Assembly: GCA_026645575.1 (NCBI GenBank)
Contig: JAPKMW010000037.1
Span: forward strand, 27,622-91,621
Direction: 5' to 3'
From: Caldilineaceae bacterium
GTDB taxonomy: Bacteria > Chloroflexota > Anaerolineae > Caldilineales > Caldilineaceae
Length of the DNA stretch: 64,000 bases
Shown in pieces: positions 55,046-63,923 of the stretch. Each line of letters starts with the position of its first letter. Positions within the stretch are counted from its first letter, which is position 1. The translations under genes were made by a program, and so were the position numbers. A model generated the notes under the pieces. That model was not told the DNA's origin and made no database searches. It saw only the letters and a list, made by a program, of their open reading frames with translations.

Positions 55046-58015
55046 TTATAGCTCCCCAGCGTCACCAACGAGGAAGAAGGGCGCCCAGAAGAAGGGGTGA
55101 GCATGGCGTTGATCGGCGGACAGGTAGGTCAATTGGGCCTGGCGCAGGGCCGCGCCTTTGCCGGCGCCCTGCATTAAGTGGGTATAGAAGAGTTCCATAA
55201 AGCTGGCCGTGGAATGATCTTCCACCGACCAGAGGGTGGTCACAAGTGAACTGGCGCCGGCGTAGAGAAAAGCGCGCATTAGCCCCAACAATTCATCGCC
55301 GCCGCCGATGACATGGCGACCAGTCTGGCAAGCGCTTAGGGTCACCAGCGAGGCGCGGAGGCGCAGGTTAAAGATGTCCAAGGTTGTTAACCAACCATCA
55401 GCCAGTGCCAGACCGGAGAAGAGCGGGTTGTCGTTGCGAAAATCACCATGGGTGGCAAAGTGCAGAATGCGACATTCCTCGGTTAGGGCGCGTACTGCTT
55501 GGGTGGTGGCGGCGCTGTCAAGCAGCGCCTGACCGCCGGTGAGGCGCGCCACCTGTTCGGCTTCGGCCCTTGTATGGGGGAGCCGGTCATCAAATGAATG
55601 GCCCAAAACAAGGCTGGTCCGTTTTGTGCTTGGGCCGGCGGTTGCCGGCGGCGCGACCACTGGTGTCGCAGATGTGCAGTAACGCAGCAGGTCGGCGCCC
55701 GGCAGATAGCTGATCTCCCACTGTTGCACCAGATAGTGTTCACCGGTATGAAAGGCGTGGAACGGCAAATAGTGCAACGGCCCATGCGGCACAATTTGCA
55801 GCCGCTGAACCTTTGCCAGACGGTCGGCAAAGGGCGCAACCAGCGCCGTATACAGTTGGCGCAACAAACCCACGGCGTTCTGGGTGAGGCTTGCCAGTTG
55901 CGCCGCCCCACTGCGCATAACCGACCGGAGATTTAGCCCCAACAACTGAGTCAACTGGATCACCCGATGAAGCGGCGTGGTCAAGCGGATCGCCTGTACA
56001 CTGTCGCGACTGACCAGAAAGACCACCAACGCCCCGCGCACAACAAAATATTCGATCAAGAGCGTATCCGCCGGCAGATAGGCTTGCACCGGCTCGGTGT
56101 AGACCTGCCAGAGCGCGGCGTCACGGGCGTAGTCGGCGTTGTGTACCAGCAATTTGTGCCAGATCGCCGTGATCTGCTTTTCAATGACCAGAATTTTCTG
56201 CTGTTCCTCACGAGCGCCGGTTGTCGCCACGGTGGCGACCAGGCCGCGTTGGCGCAGATCGCTCTGACTTTCCCAGCGGCGGTAGAGACGATCCCGCTCC
56301 TGGCGCAGATGGAGCAGTTGCGCAATGGCCTGTTGATCCCGCTCATCTTTAGGGTGAAGGCGCAGATCCACACGGTGGGCCAGCAGGTCGAGCAGCGCTC
56401 GTGATTTGGCCCGTTCGGCATAGGCAAAGCCGGTGTCCGGCGCTTGCTGGGCCAGACAGAGATCGACCATATCTTCATAGACGGTCTGTTTATCGGCCAG
56501 GAAATCGGCGCGAAATTCGACCATCATGTTACTGCGTAGCCGCTCTAGCTCCTGAATGGCTCGGTCGTAGGCAGCTTGAGCCTGGGACATTTCAGCCCGC
56601 TGCCGGCAAAGGTCACCCAGCAGGTAGTGACTCTGGTAGGCTAGTGTGGGAATGTCATTGTGGTCGCTAATGGCGAAGACCTGTTGCAACAGTCGTTGGA
56701 CTGTCGCCTCATCGTGCAAGGCCAACGCACTGCGTGCCGCCAGCAGACACGCCTGCGCCCGACGCACCGGCAGTTCATAGATTTGGAAAATATCGCTGCA
56801 CGCCAGACTGACCTGCAAGCTTTCGGCATAGCTACCTTGGTGTAGCAAAATGGCGGCGCGCTCCATTTCCGCCGAAGCCGACCAGACGACGTTGCCTTCG
56901 GCTTGGAAATGGGCGTGGGCGGCCTGGAGTGAGGCCAGCGCCGCCGGGTAGCGCTCTAGACCGGCGAAGGCGACCCCTTGTTGCAGCAAGGCTTGCCCAA
57001 TTTCTAAACGGGTTCCGCTTTGGGCAAAGCGCGTTTGAATTGCTTCACACTTTTCCAACACCTCGCCAAAGCGGCGCAGGTGCAACAGACAATCGGCGAC
57101 ATAAAGTTCGACCATCAAGGCGTCGGCATGGCGGCCATCGCACAGGAAGACCTGGCTGGCGCCGTCGAGCAATTCGAGCGCCTCATTGTAGCGCCCCAGC
57201 GTCACATAGGTGACGGCCAGATTTTGTTGGGCGCGCGCCTGTTCAGCGGTCTGCCCCAGTTGGGCAAAGAGTTGTGCAGCCCGTTGGCTGGCGGCGATAG
57301 AGGCCGCAAAGTGGCCGAGATTGCGCAGCACAATGGCGCGATTCTGCTCAACCATGGGCAAAGACCACTCGCCGGCGGCGCCCTGCGCCTGGTAAAAGGC
57401 CAGCACCTGATCAAATTTGGCTAACGCTCCCATATCATCCCCCTGCCGCCCGTAGACAATTGCCAGATTCCAGTTTAAGCCGGCCAGTGGTTGCCATTGG
57501 GCATATTCCTGCAAGATGGCGGCGGACCGTTGCCCGTCCGCCAAGGCTTCGTCATAGCGGCCCAGGAAGGCCAGCGCCGAGACCTTGCCCACCAAGACCT
57601 TGGCGCAATCGATGGGCCGATCGAGCGTAGTATAGAGCGCGGCGGCCTCTTCGTAATGGGCAACAGCACGGTAGTAGTCGCCTAAGCCGCCGGCCACCAG
57701 CGCGTTGGCCTGGGTGGTCAACCCTAGCGCACGCGCCACCAGTAATGGCGTCCACGCTGCCAGATCGAGCAGCAGTTGGGCCACCCGCAAAGCCGCGTGC
57801 AGATCGGAGCGTAACCATTGATCGGCGTGCTGTTTGAGCAGTTGCGCCAAGGCTTCGTCGGGTTGGGCGGCGCACTCCATAAGAAAGGCCCGTTGCGCCG
57901 GCCAATCCGGCAAAGCGAGCAACCGTTCCGCCATTATCGCCGGCGGTAATGGGTTGCTGATCGATGGGGGCGGTTGCACGCTTGTCAGCAGGGTCATCAA
58001 TTGGGTCATCAACAT
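55046..58015 (-). CDS. TPR-CHAT family protease
   Basis: A 989-residue protein. The N-terminal two thirds (about 60-520) are tandem TPR units (A-x-x-L-x-x-Y... patterns such as LGDYYRAVAHYEEAAALY, LGRYNEALELLDGA). A helical linker follows, and then a CHAT (caspase HetF-associated with TPRs) peptidase domain from about 690. Both catalytic residues are present: His856 in HFATHG and Cys896 in LSACQTG, in separase/caspase-like order. It is presumably a cytoplasmic cysteine protease gated by partner binding to the TPRs. Upstream on the same strand lie an anti-sigma-like zinc-finger protein and a sigma factor, and the space between contains a 110-base structured element. No CRISPR genes accompany it. 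Confidence 0.93.
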   Translation of the reverse strand: MLMTQLMTLLTSVQPPPSISNPLPPAIMAERLLALPDWPAQRAFLMECAAQPDEALAQLLKQHADQWLRSDLHAALRVAQLLLDLAAWTPLLVARALGLTTQANALVAGGLGDYYRAVAHYEEAAALYTTLDRPIDCAKVLVGKVSALAFLGRYDEALADGQRSAAILQEYAQWQPLAGLNWNLAIVYGRQGDDMGALAKFDQVLAFYQAQGAAGEWSLPMVEQNRAIVLRNLGHFAASIAASQRAAQLFAQLGQTAEQARAQQNLAVTYVTLGRYNEALELLDGASQVFLCDGRHADALMVELYVADCLLHLRRFGEVLEKCEAIQTRFAQSGTRLEIGQALLQQGVAFAGLERYPAALASLQAAHAHFQAEGNVVWSASAEMERAAILLHQGSYAESLQVSLACSDIFQIYELPVRRAQACLLAARSALALHDEATVQRLLQQVFAISDHNDIPTLAYQSHYLLGDLCRQRAEMSQAQAAYDRAIQELERLRSNMMVEFRADFLADKQTVYEDMVDLCLAQQAPDTGFAYAERAKSRALLDLLAHRVDLRLHPKDERDQQAIAQLLHLRQERDRLYRRWESQSDLRQRGLVATVATTGAREEQQKILVIEKQITAIWHKLLVHNADYARDAALWQVYTEPVQAYLPADTLLIEYFVVRGALVVFLVSRDSVQAIRLTTPLHRVIQLTQLLGLNLRSVMRSGAAQLASLTQNAVGLLRQLYTALVAPFADRLAKVQRLQIVPHGPLHYLPFHAFHTGEHYLVQQWEISYLPGADLLRYCTSATPVVAPPATAGPSTKRTSLVLGHSFDDRLPHTRAEAEQVARLTGGQALLDSAATTQAVRALTEECRILHFATHGDFRNDNPLFSGLALADGWLTTLDIFNLRLRASLVTLSACQTGRHVIGGGDELLGLMRAFLYAGASSLVTTLWSVEDHSTASFMELFYTHLMQGAGKGAALRQAQLTYLSADQRHAHPFFWAPFFLVGDAGEL

Positions 58016-58313
58016 GGGCGCTCGTTTCCTGGGCTGCTTGTTTCTTGGGTCGGCGGCAAAATGACTGTTATTGGTATAGACGACGTTCGGTGGTAAAAGT
58101 TAACGCGCAATTTTCCAGAAAATTCAATGGGTGCCGGCTTGGTAATTCATCAAGGAAAATTTGCTCTCCTTACCTTACCAGGGGTGCGTTGAAGCTGCGT
58201 TGATCGGGAAGGGGACATTGCTCACGGCAACAGAAAAGCAGGGTGGCGGTATTGTAAAATAGATGAGGGGTGCATGCAAACAAAGGGGCGGGGGCGAAAG
58301 AAGGAGGGAAGGG

Positions 58314-58423
58314 TAGGGAGAGTGCCCATTCGGTGGTTAAGGCTGCGGCGTGAGCCGCGCCCAGCGGGCACCTGCTTCCAGGCGCGAACGCTTATCGAAA
58401 CCACTGAACGGACAACCTCCCTA
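58314..58423 (-). ncRNA. Candidate structured RNA or attenuator between anti-sigma and CHAT genes
   Basis: On the minus strand, TAGGGAG at the 5' end pairs with CTCCCTA at the 3' end, then a further 18 positions continue with two mismatches (GTTGTCCGTTCAGTGGTT against AACCACCGAATGGGCACT). Inside lie a CCTG-GAAG-CAGG hairpin, a CGCGCC/GGCGCG pair and a GCGGC-TCAC-GCCGC hairpin. The anti-sigma stop codon TAG is the first triplet of the stem. The remaining space, 58016-58313, shows nothing I can identify. Confidence 0.45.
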
Positions 58424-59251
58424 TACAATCGATAATGTCTGAATATGCACTTCGGCTTTATCACTGCTGAGAATGAGATCATAGACACCGGGCGTGAGGG
58501 CGGTCAGCACAAAGTTGCCTAGCTCATCAACGGTGGTGGCAGCAATCGGTTTTGTCTGCAACGCAGCGGTGGGGACTGCTGATCGCTGGCCCGTTTCTTG
58601 TGCTGTTGTAAGAGACCGGTCAGCCACACTCGGTTCAGCCGGCCAAAGTTGGGCTGTGATCTGCTGCGGATCGACTAACCCTAAGAGTAAGCCAAGCAAC
58701 ACCCGGTGCGCCGGCTGTTGGGCATCGGTCTGTACATCGATAATCACCTGCACATCCTCGACAGCATAGACCAAGTGGGCGCCGGTGTCACCACGCACAC
58801 CGGCGGTCAGTGGTGACGCACCACTCAACGCCCCGCCGAATGCGTCCAGACTGGAAAGATCCGTCATTAGCCGTGCGACGAGAATACGCGCCCGTTCCAG
58901 GAGACCAGGCGTTGGTTCAATTTCTAGTGTGGGCGCTACATCCGCTAGATAGTCGGTGAACAGTTGCAATTCACCGGTGCAACGTGGGCATTGATGGAGA
59001 TGACGCGCAATGGTGCGACGCTCTGTGGCCGATAGCAAGCCCAGTTGGTATTCACCGAGAGTAAGCGAAGGGGGGCATTCGCGTCGATAGAGGCTGACGG
59101 TTAAGCGGCGTTCTTGGGCGGCGAGGGCAGCCGCTCGTTGTTGGCACTCATGGCACAGAGCCAAATGAGCGCTGATAGCAGCATCGGCGTCACCGGCTAG
59201 GTACGCCAATAGCTCACTATCACTCAACTTGGTCAATCGTACACACGCCAT
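58421..59251 (-). CDS. Zinc-finger anti-sigma-like protein
   Basis: A 276-residue soluble protein. Two HxxxCxxC zinc modules are visible: HLALCHEC (His29, Cys33, Cys36) and HLHQCPRC (His84, Cys88, Cys91), as in zf-HC2/ZAS anti-sigma factors. The C-terminal half has no membrane segment and ends in a carboxypeptidase-regulatory-like beta-sandwich (VDELGNFVLTALTPGVYDLIL). ATG 59251 with AAAGGGG upstream is preferred; an ATG at 59341 is in frame. It follows a sigma factor gene and precedes a TPR-CHAT protease gene on the same strand, so it probably binds the sigma factor and could be the protease target. That role is inference. Confidence 0.85.
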   Translation of the reverse strand: MACVRLTKLSDSELLAYLAGDADAAISAHLALCHECQQRAAALAAQERRLTVSLYRRECPPSLTLGEYQLGLLSATERRTIARHLHQCPRCTGELQLFTDYLADVAPTLEIEPTPGLLERARILVARLMTDLSSLDAFGGALSGASPLTAGVRGDTGAHLVYAVEDVQVIIDVQTDAQQPAHRVLLGLLLGLVDPQQITAQLWPAEPSVADRSLTTAQETGQRSAVPTAALQTKPIAATTVDELGNFVLTALTPGVYDLILSSDKAEVHIQTLSIV

Positions 59252-59374
59252 GGTTGCCCCTTTGCCTTTTTCTGCACTACCCAACGTGCGGCTACGAGCG
59301 GAGTGAGTAGTTGCTTTGTTCGGTTGAAAATCGTTCCTCATGTTACTCTAAACGACAGCGTAGCTACTTTTCTG

Positions 59375-60067
59375 TTATGATACAACAAATTCGGCCTGAA
59401 ATAATTGGCGCAATTCGTCATCGCGTCGTAAGCGCGCCAGAATGTTTTGGGTCAGACTATAGACTTCGTTAATGTCAGGGAATTCGGCGGGGAAAAATTC
59501 ACAAACTTGACGGGGCTTGAAGCCCAGGCCATACCGGTAATAGAGCAATTGCTCTTCGCGTTCGTCATGTAAGCGCCGACGCAACTCCTGCCAAAAGGCT
59601 TCCTGTTGGAGGGCATCAATGATTGGCTCCTCGACGCCTGCCAAAATAATCGTCGGCTCTTCCAGCGCGATGACCTCTTCGGCGCGAATGTGGTCGATAA
59701 TCACACTATGGACACAGAGTTGGAGATAACGCAGGAGCGACTTGAGATCCGGAAAGCGGGCAAACTTGGCCGCCGGAATGGCCGACCACATCTTCTCAAA
59801 GGCGCGGTTGACAAAGTAGCCTACATCTTCACCGCTGTCGGCATACCCGCTATGCCGTTCTACCCAGCCGGCGACCAGGGGCGTATACTGTTCATAGAGA
59901 TACGCCCAAGCTCCCTCGGCGCGTTCAACAATGGCGCGCCGAAAGAGTTCGTAGCAGTATGTCGTGTCATTGGGTTGACCACGGAAATAATATTCGCTCT
60001 CCTGCCGGCACCGATGCACAAGCCCGGATAAAGAGAGTACGTCCAAAGTCTGTGAAGGTAATGTCAT
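59375..60067 (-). CDS. RNA polymerase sigma factor, ECF-like
   Basis: A 230-residue sigma factor. Region 2 spans about residues 50-120 (WAYLYEQYTPLVAGWVERHSG...YFVNRAFEKMWSA...LKSLLRYLQLCVHSVIIDHIR). Region 4 lies near the C-terminus (QLLYYRYGLGFKPRQVCEFF...VYSLTQNILARLRRD). ATG 60067 is preferred over upstream in-frame starts that arise from a repeat array. It heads a three-gene run with the zinc-finger protein and the TPR-CHAT protease. Divergence from standard ECF groups makes the promoter target unpredictable. Confidence 0.87.
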   Translation of the reverse strand: MTLPSQTLDVLSLSGLVHRCRQESEYYFRGQPNDTTYCYELFRRAIVERAEGAWAYLYEQYTPLVAGWVERHSGYADSGEDVGYFVNRAFEKMWSAIPAAKFARFPDLKSLLRYLQLCVHSVIIDHIRAEEVIALEEPTIILAGVEEPIIDALQQEAFWQELRRRLHDEREEQLLYYRYGLGFKPRQVCEFFPAEFPDINEVYSLTQNILARLRRDDELRQLFQAEFVVS

Positions 60068-60239
60068 GGGTCGCCTTTGCGCTGTTCCTGATTTGCGGTT
60101 GTCTGTCATCTGTGCCGATAAACAACCATCCCTTACATTCAGTTGCACAAACAGCAAGCATAACAGAAATGCTACGCTGAGTTCCCGCCTTTTCGCTGTC
60201 AGATTACTATCATTTCGATGACAAGATTTACTTTTGGGG

Positions 60240-60389
60240 GATAGGTAGGTAGGTAGACAGGTAGACAGGTAGACAAGTAGACAAGTAGACAAGTTGCGCC
60301 TACCTCCTCTACCTGTCTACCTGTTTCCCTGTTTCCCTGTTTCCCTGTCTCCCTGTTTCCCTGTCTCCCTGTTTCCCTGTCTACCTATC
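60240..60389. repeat. Inverted array of 8-bp minisatellite units
   Basis: The left side has GGTAGACA units (some AGTAGACA) and the right side has TTTCCCTG/TCTCCCTG and TCTACCTG units, complementary to each other across a short centre. On the minus strand the array supplies the TAG stop of the gene ending at 60381. It is not a CRISPR array: units are 8 bases with no spacers. Confidence 0.85.
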
Positions 60390-63011
60390 CCGCCCATGAT
60401 CATGTAACGGCGTATGGCGATGGAAGAGACCATTGGCGTGCATCCGTTGGTGGAGACGGTTATAGGCGGCTTCCAGGGTGGCGCGCATCTGTTTAAAGCG
60501 TTGGGCGGCAGGACGGGGCGCGATGGTGTCAACGTAGGCAATGGCGCCCTCGATCTGTTCGAGAACGGCGACCGCGTCCTTGGGGGAAAAGAGCGGCTTG
60601 CCTTCGACGAGTACCTGCACAGCGCTGGTATGGGCGGCGATCTCACCTGCTTTGCCTTTGTAGCTGCCACGGACGCGCACGGCAATCCAGGTCGAATGGT
60701 TCACCGTGATCTGGCTGCTACCGCTGGCGGTTAAGGCTTTATCGAGGGTGGTCTGCTCCAGGGCAAAGCCACCGACGACAATTTCAACCGCATCAACCGG
60801 CAGGCTGACAGATTCAACTTTCCAGGTCACGTTGACGGTTCCACCCGTGGCGGGCAACTGGATCTTGCCCCCTGGCGCCACCCCTTCCACCTGCAATTCC
60901 ACCAGCGGTCCGACGGTGACAAAGGTATTCCCCTGCTTGGTCGCGGTCATCCAGTTTTCATAAGTAAAGTCCAGGTTGCCCAACTGCGTGTAGGTGCGAA
61001 TGCCACCCAACAACGATGAAGCTGCCATCTTGTCCGAACCGCCGGAAAGGGGTACCTGATACCCCAGGTTGAGATAGCGATACCAGTCGGCAATGCCGTA
61101 GGGGTTGATTTGAATGTTATTGCTGTTGAGTGGGTTAAAGGTCATTAACTCAATGGCGTGAACCAGATCCAGCACAATATCCGCTGCTCGTTCCAATTGC
61201 GGATTGGGCGCATGGGGCATCACCACGAGGCCGCCCTGGTCGATACAGCGTTGCGCCCATTCGGCCATCGTCACCTCTTGCGGATCACCAATGGCCGACT
61301 CGGAGGGGCCGCCAGTGCAGAGGGGGTGGATCATTTGTCCGCTGTAACCGAGGAGGGAGATATGGCCCAGCGTCTGCATCCGGTTCTCCGTGCCGACACG
61401 CACGAGAAATTCGCCGTCGCCGCCAAAGTCTTTCGCCCCCAACGTGGTGCGTCCGTCAAAGTCGGTGACATTGCTAAACATCTCACCCCATTGGCTTGCC
61501 AATAGGTTGACCACATGCACCCCTTCGGCCTGCCCTTCCAAAAGCGCCGTGGTCGGGCTGAGGAAATGGACATGGGTATCGGCTGTCACCCATCCACGTT
61601 CGCGCCAGGGAAGGACCTTTTCCAGTTGAAAGGTCAGCGTTTCCGTTTCCGGCGCAACAGTAAAGCGGGTGCGCACCGGCTTGCATTCATAGCCTTTGGT
61701 GATCTCGACATAGACCTCGCCCAACGGCAGGTCAACCACACATTCGCCCAGAATATAGGCATATTGATTATGTTGATTGACAAATTCACCGTAATTGTCT
61801 TCAAACCAGTAGGGATTGACCTTGCGGTGGTTGCCACGCGGCGGCAGATATTCGCCATGCGCACCATGAAAGTGGATGCGCACCGGCACCGGCTGCCCAC
61901 TCGCTTGCTCAACCACCCGCACAGTCACCGGGCGGTGGGCCGGTGCGACTTCGACAAGTTCAGGCGCAACTCCGGCAGGCTCAGTTACCGCGTTGGTCGG
62001 TAGTACGGCGCCTGTGCTTGTCGAAGTTGCCAGATCAAAGACCGCGTGTGTTTCGGCGCCGGTGGGTACATAGAGTTTGGCCTGCGGATGCGCCGCGTAT
62101 TCAACGATGACGGCCTGCTCTGCTTTGACCGGTTGCACCACTGGTTCGGCGCTCAACCAGCGGTCGTGGTCATAGTCCAGCGCCGCCCGCGCCGAGATGA
62201 CCACGCCAAGATCGATTTGCAACCCTTCCGCTTCGCCCAGTTTGTTGAGCTTGACGCCTGGCGGCAGCGTCAACCGCGCTTTGCGGCGTACACCGGCGCG
62301 TAAGGGGTGTTCCGTCACCGTAGTCAGTGTAATGCCATAGATGACGGCCCGCTCGTTTTGCGGTTTACAAATGATGCGCCGCAGCGGTTTAGCGGGGTAG
62401 GGATTGGGCAAGGCATAGAGCCAGAGCCGATCAGCCGACCGTTCCCGCCCGGAGACATGGCGCGTCTCGCCGCGGCCATAATCATTGGACGGCGGATAAC
62501 CGGCGATCTTCTCTTCGGTCAACGTGGCAAAGACTCCCGGTTTGAGTGCGGGAATGGCGGCAAACGCACTGGCGCCCCAGGCAATCCGGCTTTGTTGAAT
62601 GGCAAAGCGACGCACAATGGCGGTGGTTTCCACTGTACCATCATTGTATTCCAAGGTATAATCCGCCACGAGGTCGCCCAGTTCATTGCCATCGACCGAA
62701 AAGTCGGCTAGGCCGGGCCAGTAGTTGGTGACGCGATCTTCAACGGCATGAAGGAAGATAACATAGGTGATGCCGCCGTTGCTGCTCAGCGCGGGAGGGA
62801 GATCGACAGCAACCGCTTGTTTATCCAGCAGAATTACATTCTTTTCCCCCAGTTGCCCCAAGGCGAAGGGAATCCCGCAGAAACTCTGTTGACCCGTTAT
62901 CGGTCCCAGATCCTGCGGCGCGCGCAGACCATCCGTCAGCGTTTGTTGGTCAATGGTGTAGGCATCGGTTAACGGGACGGGGGTGAAATAGGGCGAGACA
63001 GGTGGTTTCAT
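60381..63011 (-). CDS. Large CehA/McbA-like metallohydrolase
   Basis: An 876-residue protein. Several beta-rich domains occupy about residues 1-430. From about 470 comes a PHP-like metallohydrolase core, beginning VTADTHVHFLSPTTALLEGQ (metal-binding HVH) and including VVMPHAPNPQLE and GGSDKMAASSLL. This is the CehA/McbA pattern, whose founders cleave carbaryl-type esters, although most members act on unknown phosphate or ester substrates. A C-terminal Ig-like region follows. No signal peptide is visible. ATG 63011 has GGAGGAG upstream and is preferred over the in-frame 63101 start. The stop lies in the 8-bp repeat array. It is divergent from the cyclase gene. Confidence 0.85.
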   Translation of the reverse strand: MKPPVSPYFTPVPLTDAYTIDQQTLTDGLRAPQDLGPITGQQSFCGIPFALGQLGEKNVILLDKQAVAVDLPPALSSNGGITYVIFLHAVEDRVTNYWPGLADFSVDGNELGDLVADYTLEYNDGTVETTAIVRRFAIQQSRIAWGASAFAAIPALKPGVFATLTEEKIAGYPPSNDYGRGETRHVSGRERSADRLWLYALPNPYPAKPLRRIICKPQNERAVIYGITLTTVTEHPLRAGVRRKARLTLPPGVKLNKLGEAEGLQIDLGVVISARAALDYDHDRWLSAEPVVQPVKAEQAVIVEYAAHPQAKLYVPTGAETHAVFDLATSTSTGAVLPTNAVTEPAGVAPELVEVAPAHRPVTVRVVEQASGQPVPVRIHFHGAHGEYLPPRGNHRKVNPYWFEDNYGEFVNQHNQYAYILGECVVDLPLGEVYVEITKGYECKPVRTRFTVAPETETLTFQLEKVLPWRERGWVTADTHVHFLSPTTALLEGQAEGVHVVNLLASQWGEMFSNVTDFDGRTTLGAKDFGGDGEFLVRVGTENRMQTLGHISLLGYSGQMIHPLCTGGPSESAIGDPQEVTMAEWAQRCIDQGGLVVMPHAPNPQLERAADIVLDLVHAIELMTFNPLNSNNIQINPYGIADWYRYLNLGYQVPLSGGSDKMAASSLLGGIRTYTQLGNLDFTYENWMTATKQGNTFVTVGPLVELQVEGVAPGGKIQLPATGGTVNVTWKVESVSLPVDAVEIVVGGFALEQTTLDKALTASGSSQITVNHSTWIAVRVRGSYKGKAGEIAAHTSAVQVLVEGKPLFSPKDAVAVLEQIEGAIAYVDTIAPRPAAQRFKQMRATLEAAYNRLHQRMHANGLFHRHTPLHDHGRDR

Positions 63012-63199
63012 GGCTCCTCCAGTGCTGGTATGCTTTAGAAACCGCGCCCACGGGGCTTCCGTTGGCAAAAATCCGGTTTCTTTTGTTGGATGGCAGTGCA
63101 AGGGACGCGTTTGGTTATATCATACCCGATTGGCTATACTTGGACAACAACCGGTAAAGCGCGAGCAAAACGCAAGGTAACGACTAACCCGCGCACTGT

Positions 63200-63285
63200 C
63201 GGTCCGTGACCGGTGATGGGCCGCCCGTCACCGGGAACCCCGCGGAGGTATGGCTAGGAGCGGGCTGAGTAGTTACCAAAGAAGG
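63200..63285. repeat. Degenerate hairpin remnants upstream of the cyclase gene
   Basis: CGGTCCGTGACCGG (63200) with CCGTCACCGG nearby recalls the GTCCGTGAC hairpin family. 63244-63274 is an inverted match, about 26 of 30, to 22430-22459. Confidence 0.5.
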
Positions 63286-63290
63286 AGCAA

Positions 63291-63923
63291 ATGATGTCTA
63301 AGACTATCGTCGATTTAACCCTCACCCTCTATCACGGGATGCGCGGCGTCGAGATCCAGCCGCACACCCGCATTGCCACCGATGGCTACAACACCACAAA
63401 TTTGAAGCTCTATAGCCACGCCGGCACACACATGGACGCACCCCTGCACTTTGTCGAGGGCGGCGCCACGATTGATCAATGGGATCTCCAGCAGTGCATC
63501 GGTCCGGCGCTGGTGGCCGATCTGACCCACAAAGAACCAAACAGTCTCATTACCGTTGCCGACTTGGCGCCCTATGCCGAGCAGATTGGCTCCGGCAGCC
63601 GCCTCTTGATGCGCACTGATTGGGATGCCCATGCCGAGTTACCCGACTATCGCACCCACTTCCCGCGCATCTCCCGTGAACTGGCCCACTGGCTGGTGGC
63701 GCGTGGCGTCTGGCTGGTGGGGGTGCAAACCCCTTCGGTGGCCTCCCTGACCGACCGCGATGAGTTGCGCGATGTTCACCAAATCCTCTTGCGCGGTTCG
63801 ATGGTCATTGTCGAATGTCTAGTTCACTTGGATCAACTGCCGGCACAAGTCACCTTCATTGCGTTGCCGCTCAAGGTGCAGGCCGGGGATGGATCGCCGG
63901 TACGGGCGATTGCAATCTACTAG
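63291..63923 (+). CDS. Cyclase-family hydrolase (kynurenine-formamidase-like)
   Basis: A 210-residue metal-dependent hydrolase of the cyclase/KynB family. The metal-binding HxGTHxDxP is present as HAGTHMDAPLHF near residue 43. Later conserved parts include LLMRTDWDAHAELPDY and GVWLVGVQTPSVASL. Members open amide or ester rings, such as N-formylkynurenine. Two ATGs lie at 63291 and 63294 behind GAAGGAG; 63294 has the better spacing. No tryptophan-degradation gene is nearby, so the substrate is open. The last 77 bases of the window hold nothing clear. Confidence 0.9.
   Translation: MMSKTIVDLTLTLYHGMRGVEIQPHTRIATDGYNTTNLKLYSHAGTHMDAPLHFVEGGATIDQWDLQQCIGPALVADLTHKEPNSLITVADLAPYAEQIGSGSRLLMRTDWDAHAELPDYRTHFPRISRELAHWLVARGVWLVGVQTPSVASLTDRDELRDVHQILLRGSMVIVECLVHLDQLPAQVTFIALPLKVQAGDGSPVRAIAIY

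Noticed and set aside
58314..58423. SRP RNA or 6S RNA
   Set aside because: A GGAAGCAG string recalls SRP RNA, but the conserved tetraloop context is missing, and the rod lacks the 6S bubble features I would require.
55046..60067. Type III-E CRISPR (Craspase) locus
   Set aside because: TPR-CHAT and sigma genes are present, but there is no gRAMP/Cas7-11, no Csx30-like gene and no array; only the regulatory logic is similar.
60240..60389. CRISPR-like array
   Set aside because: Units are 8 bases, contiguous and without spacers, and no cas genes are in the window.
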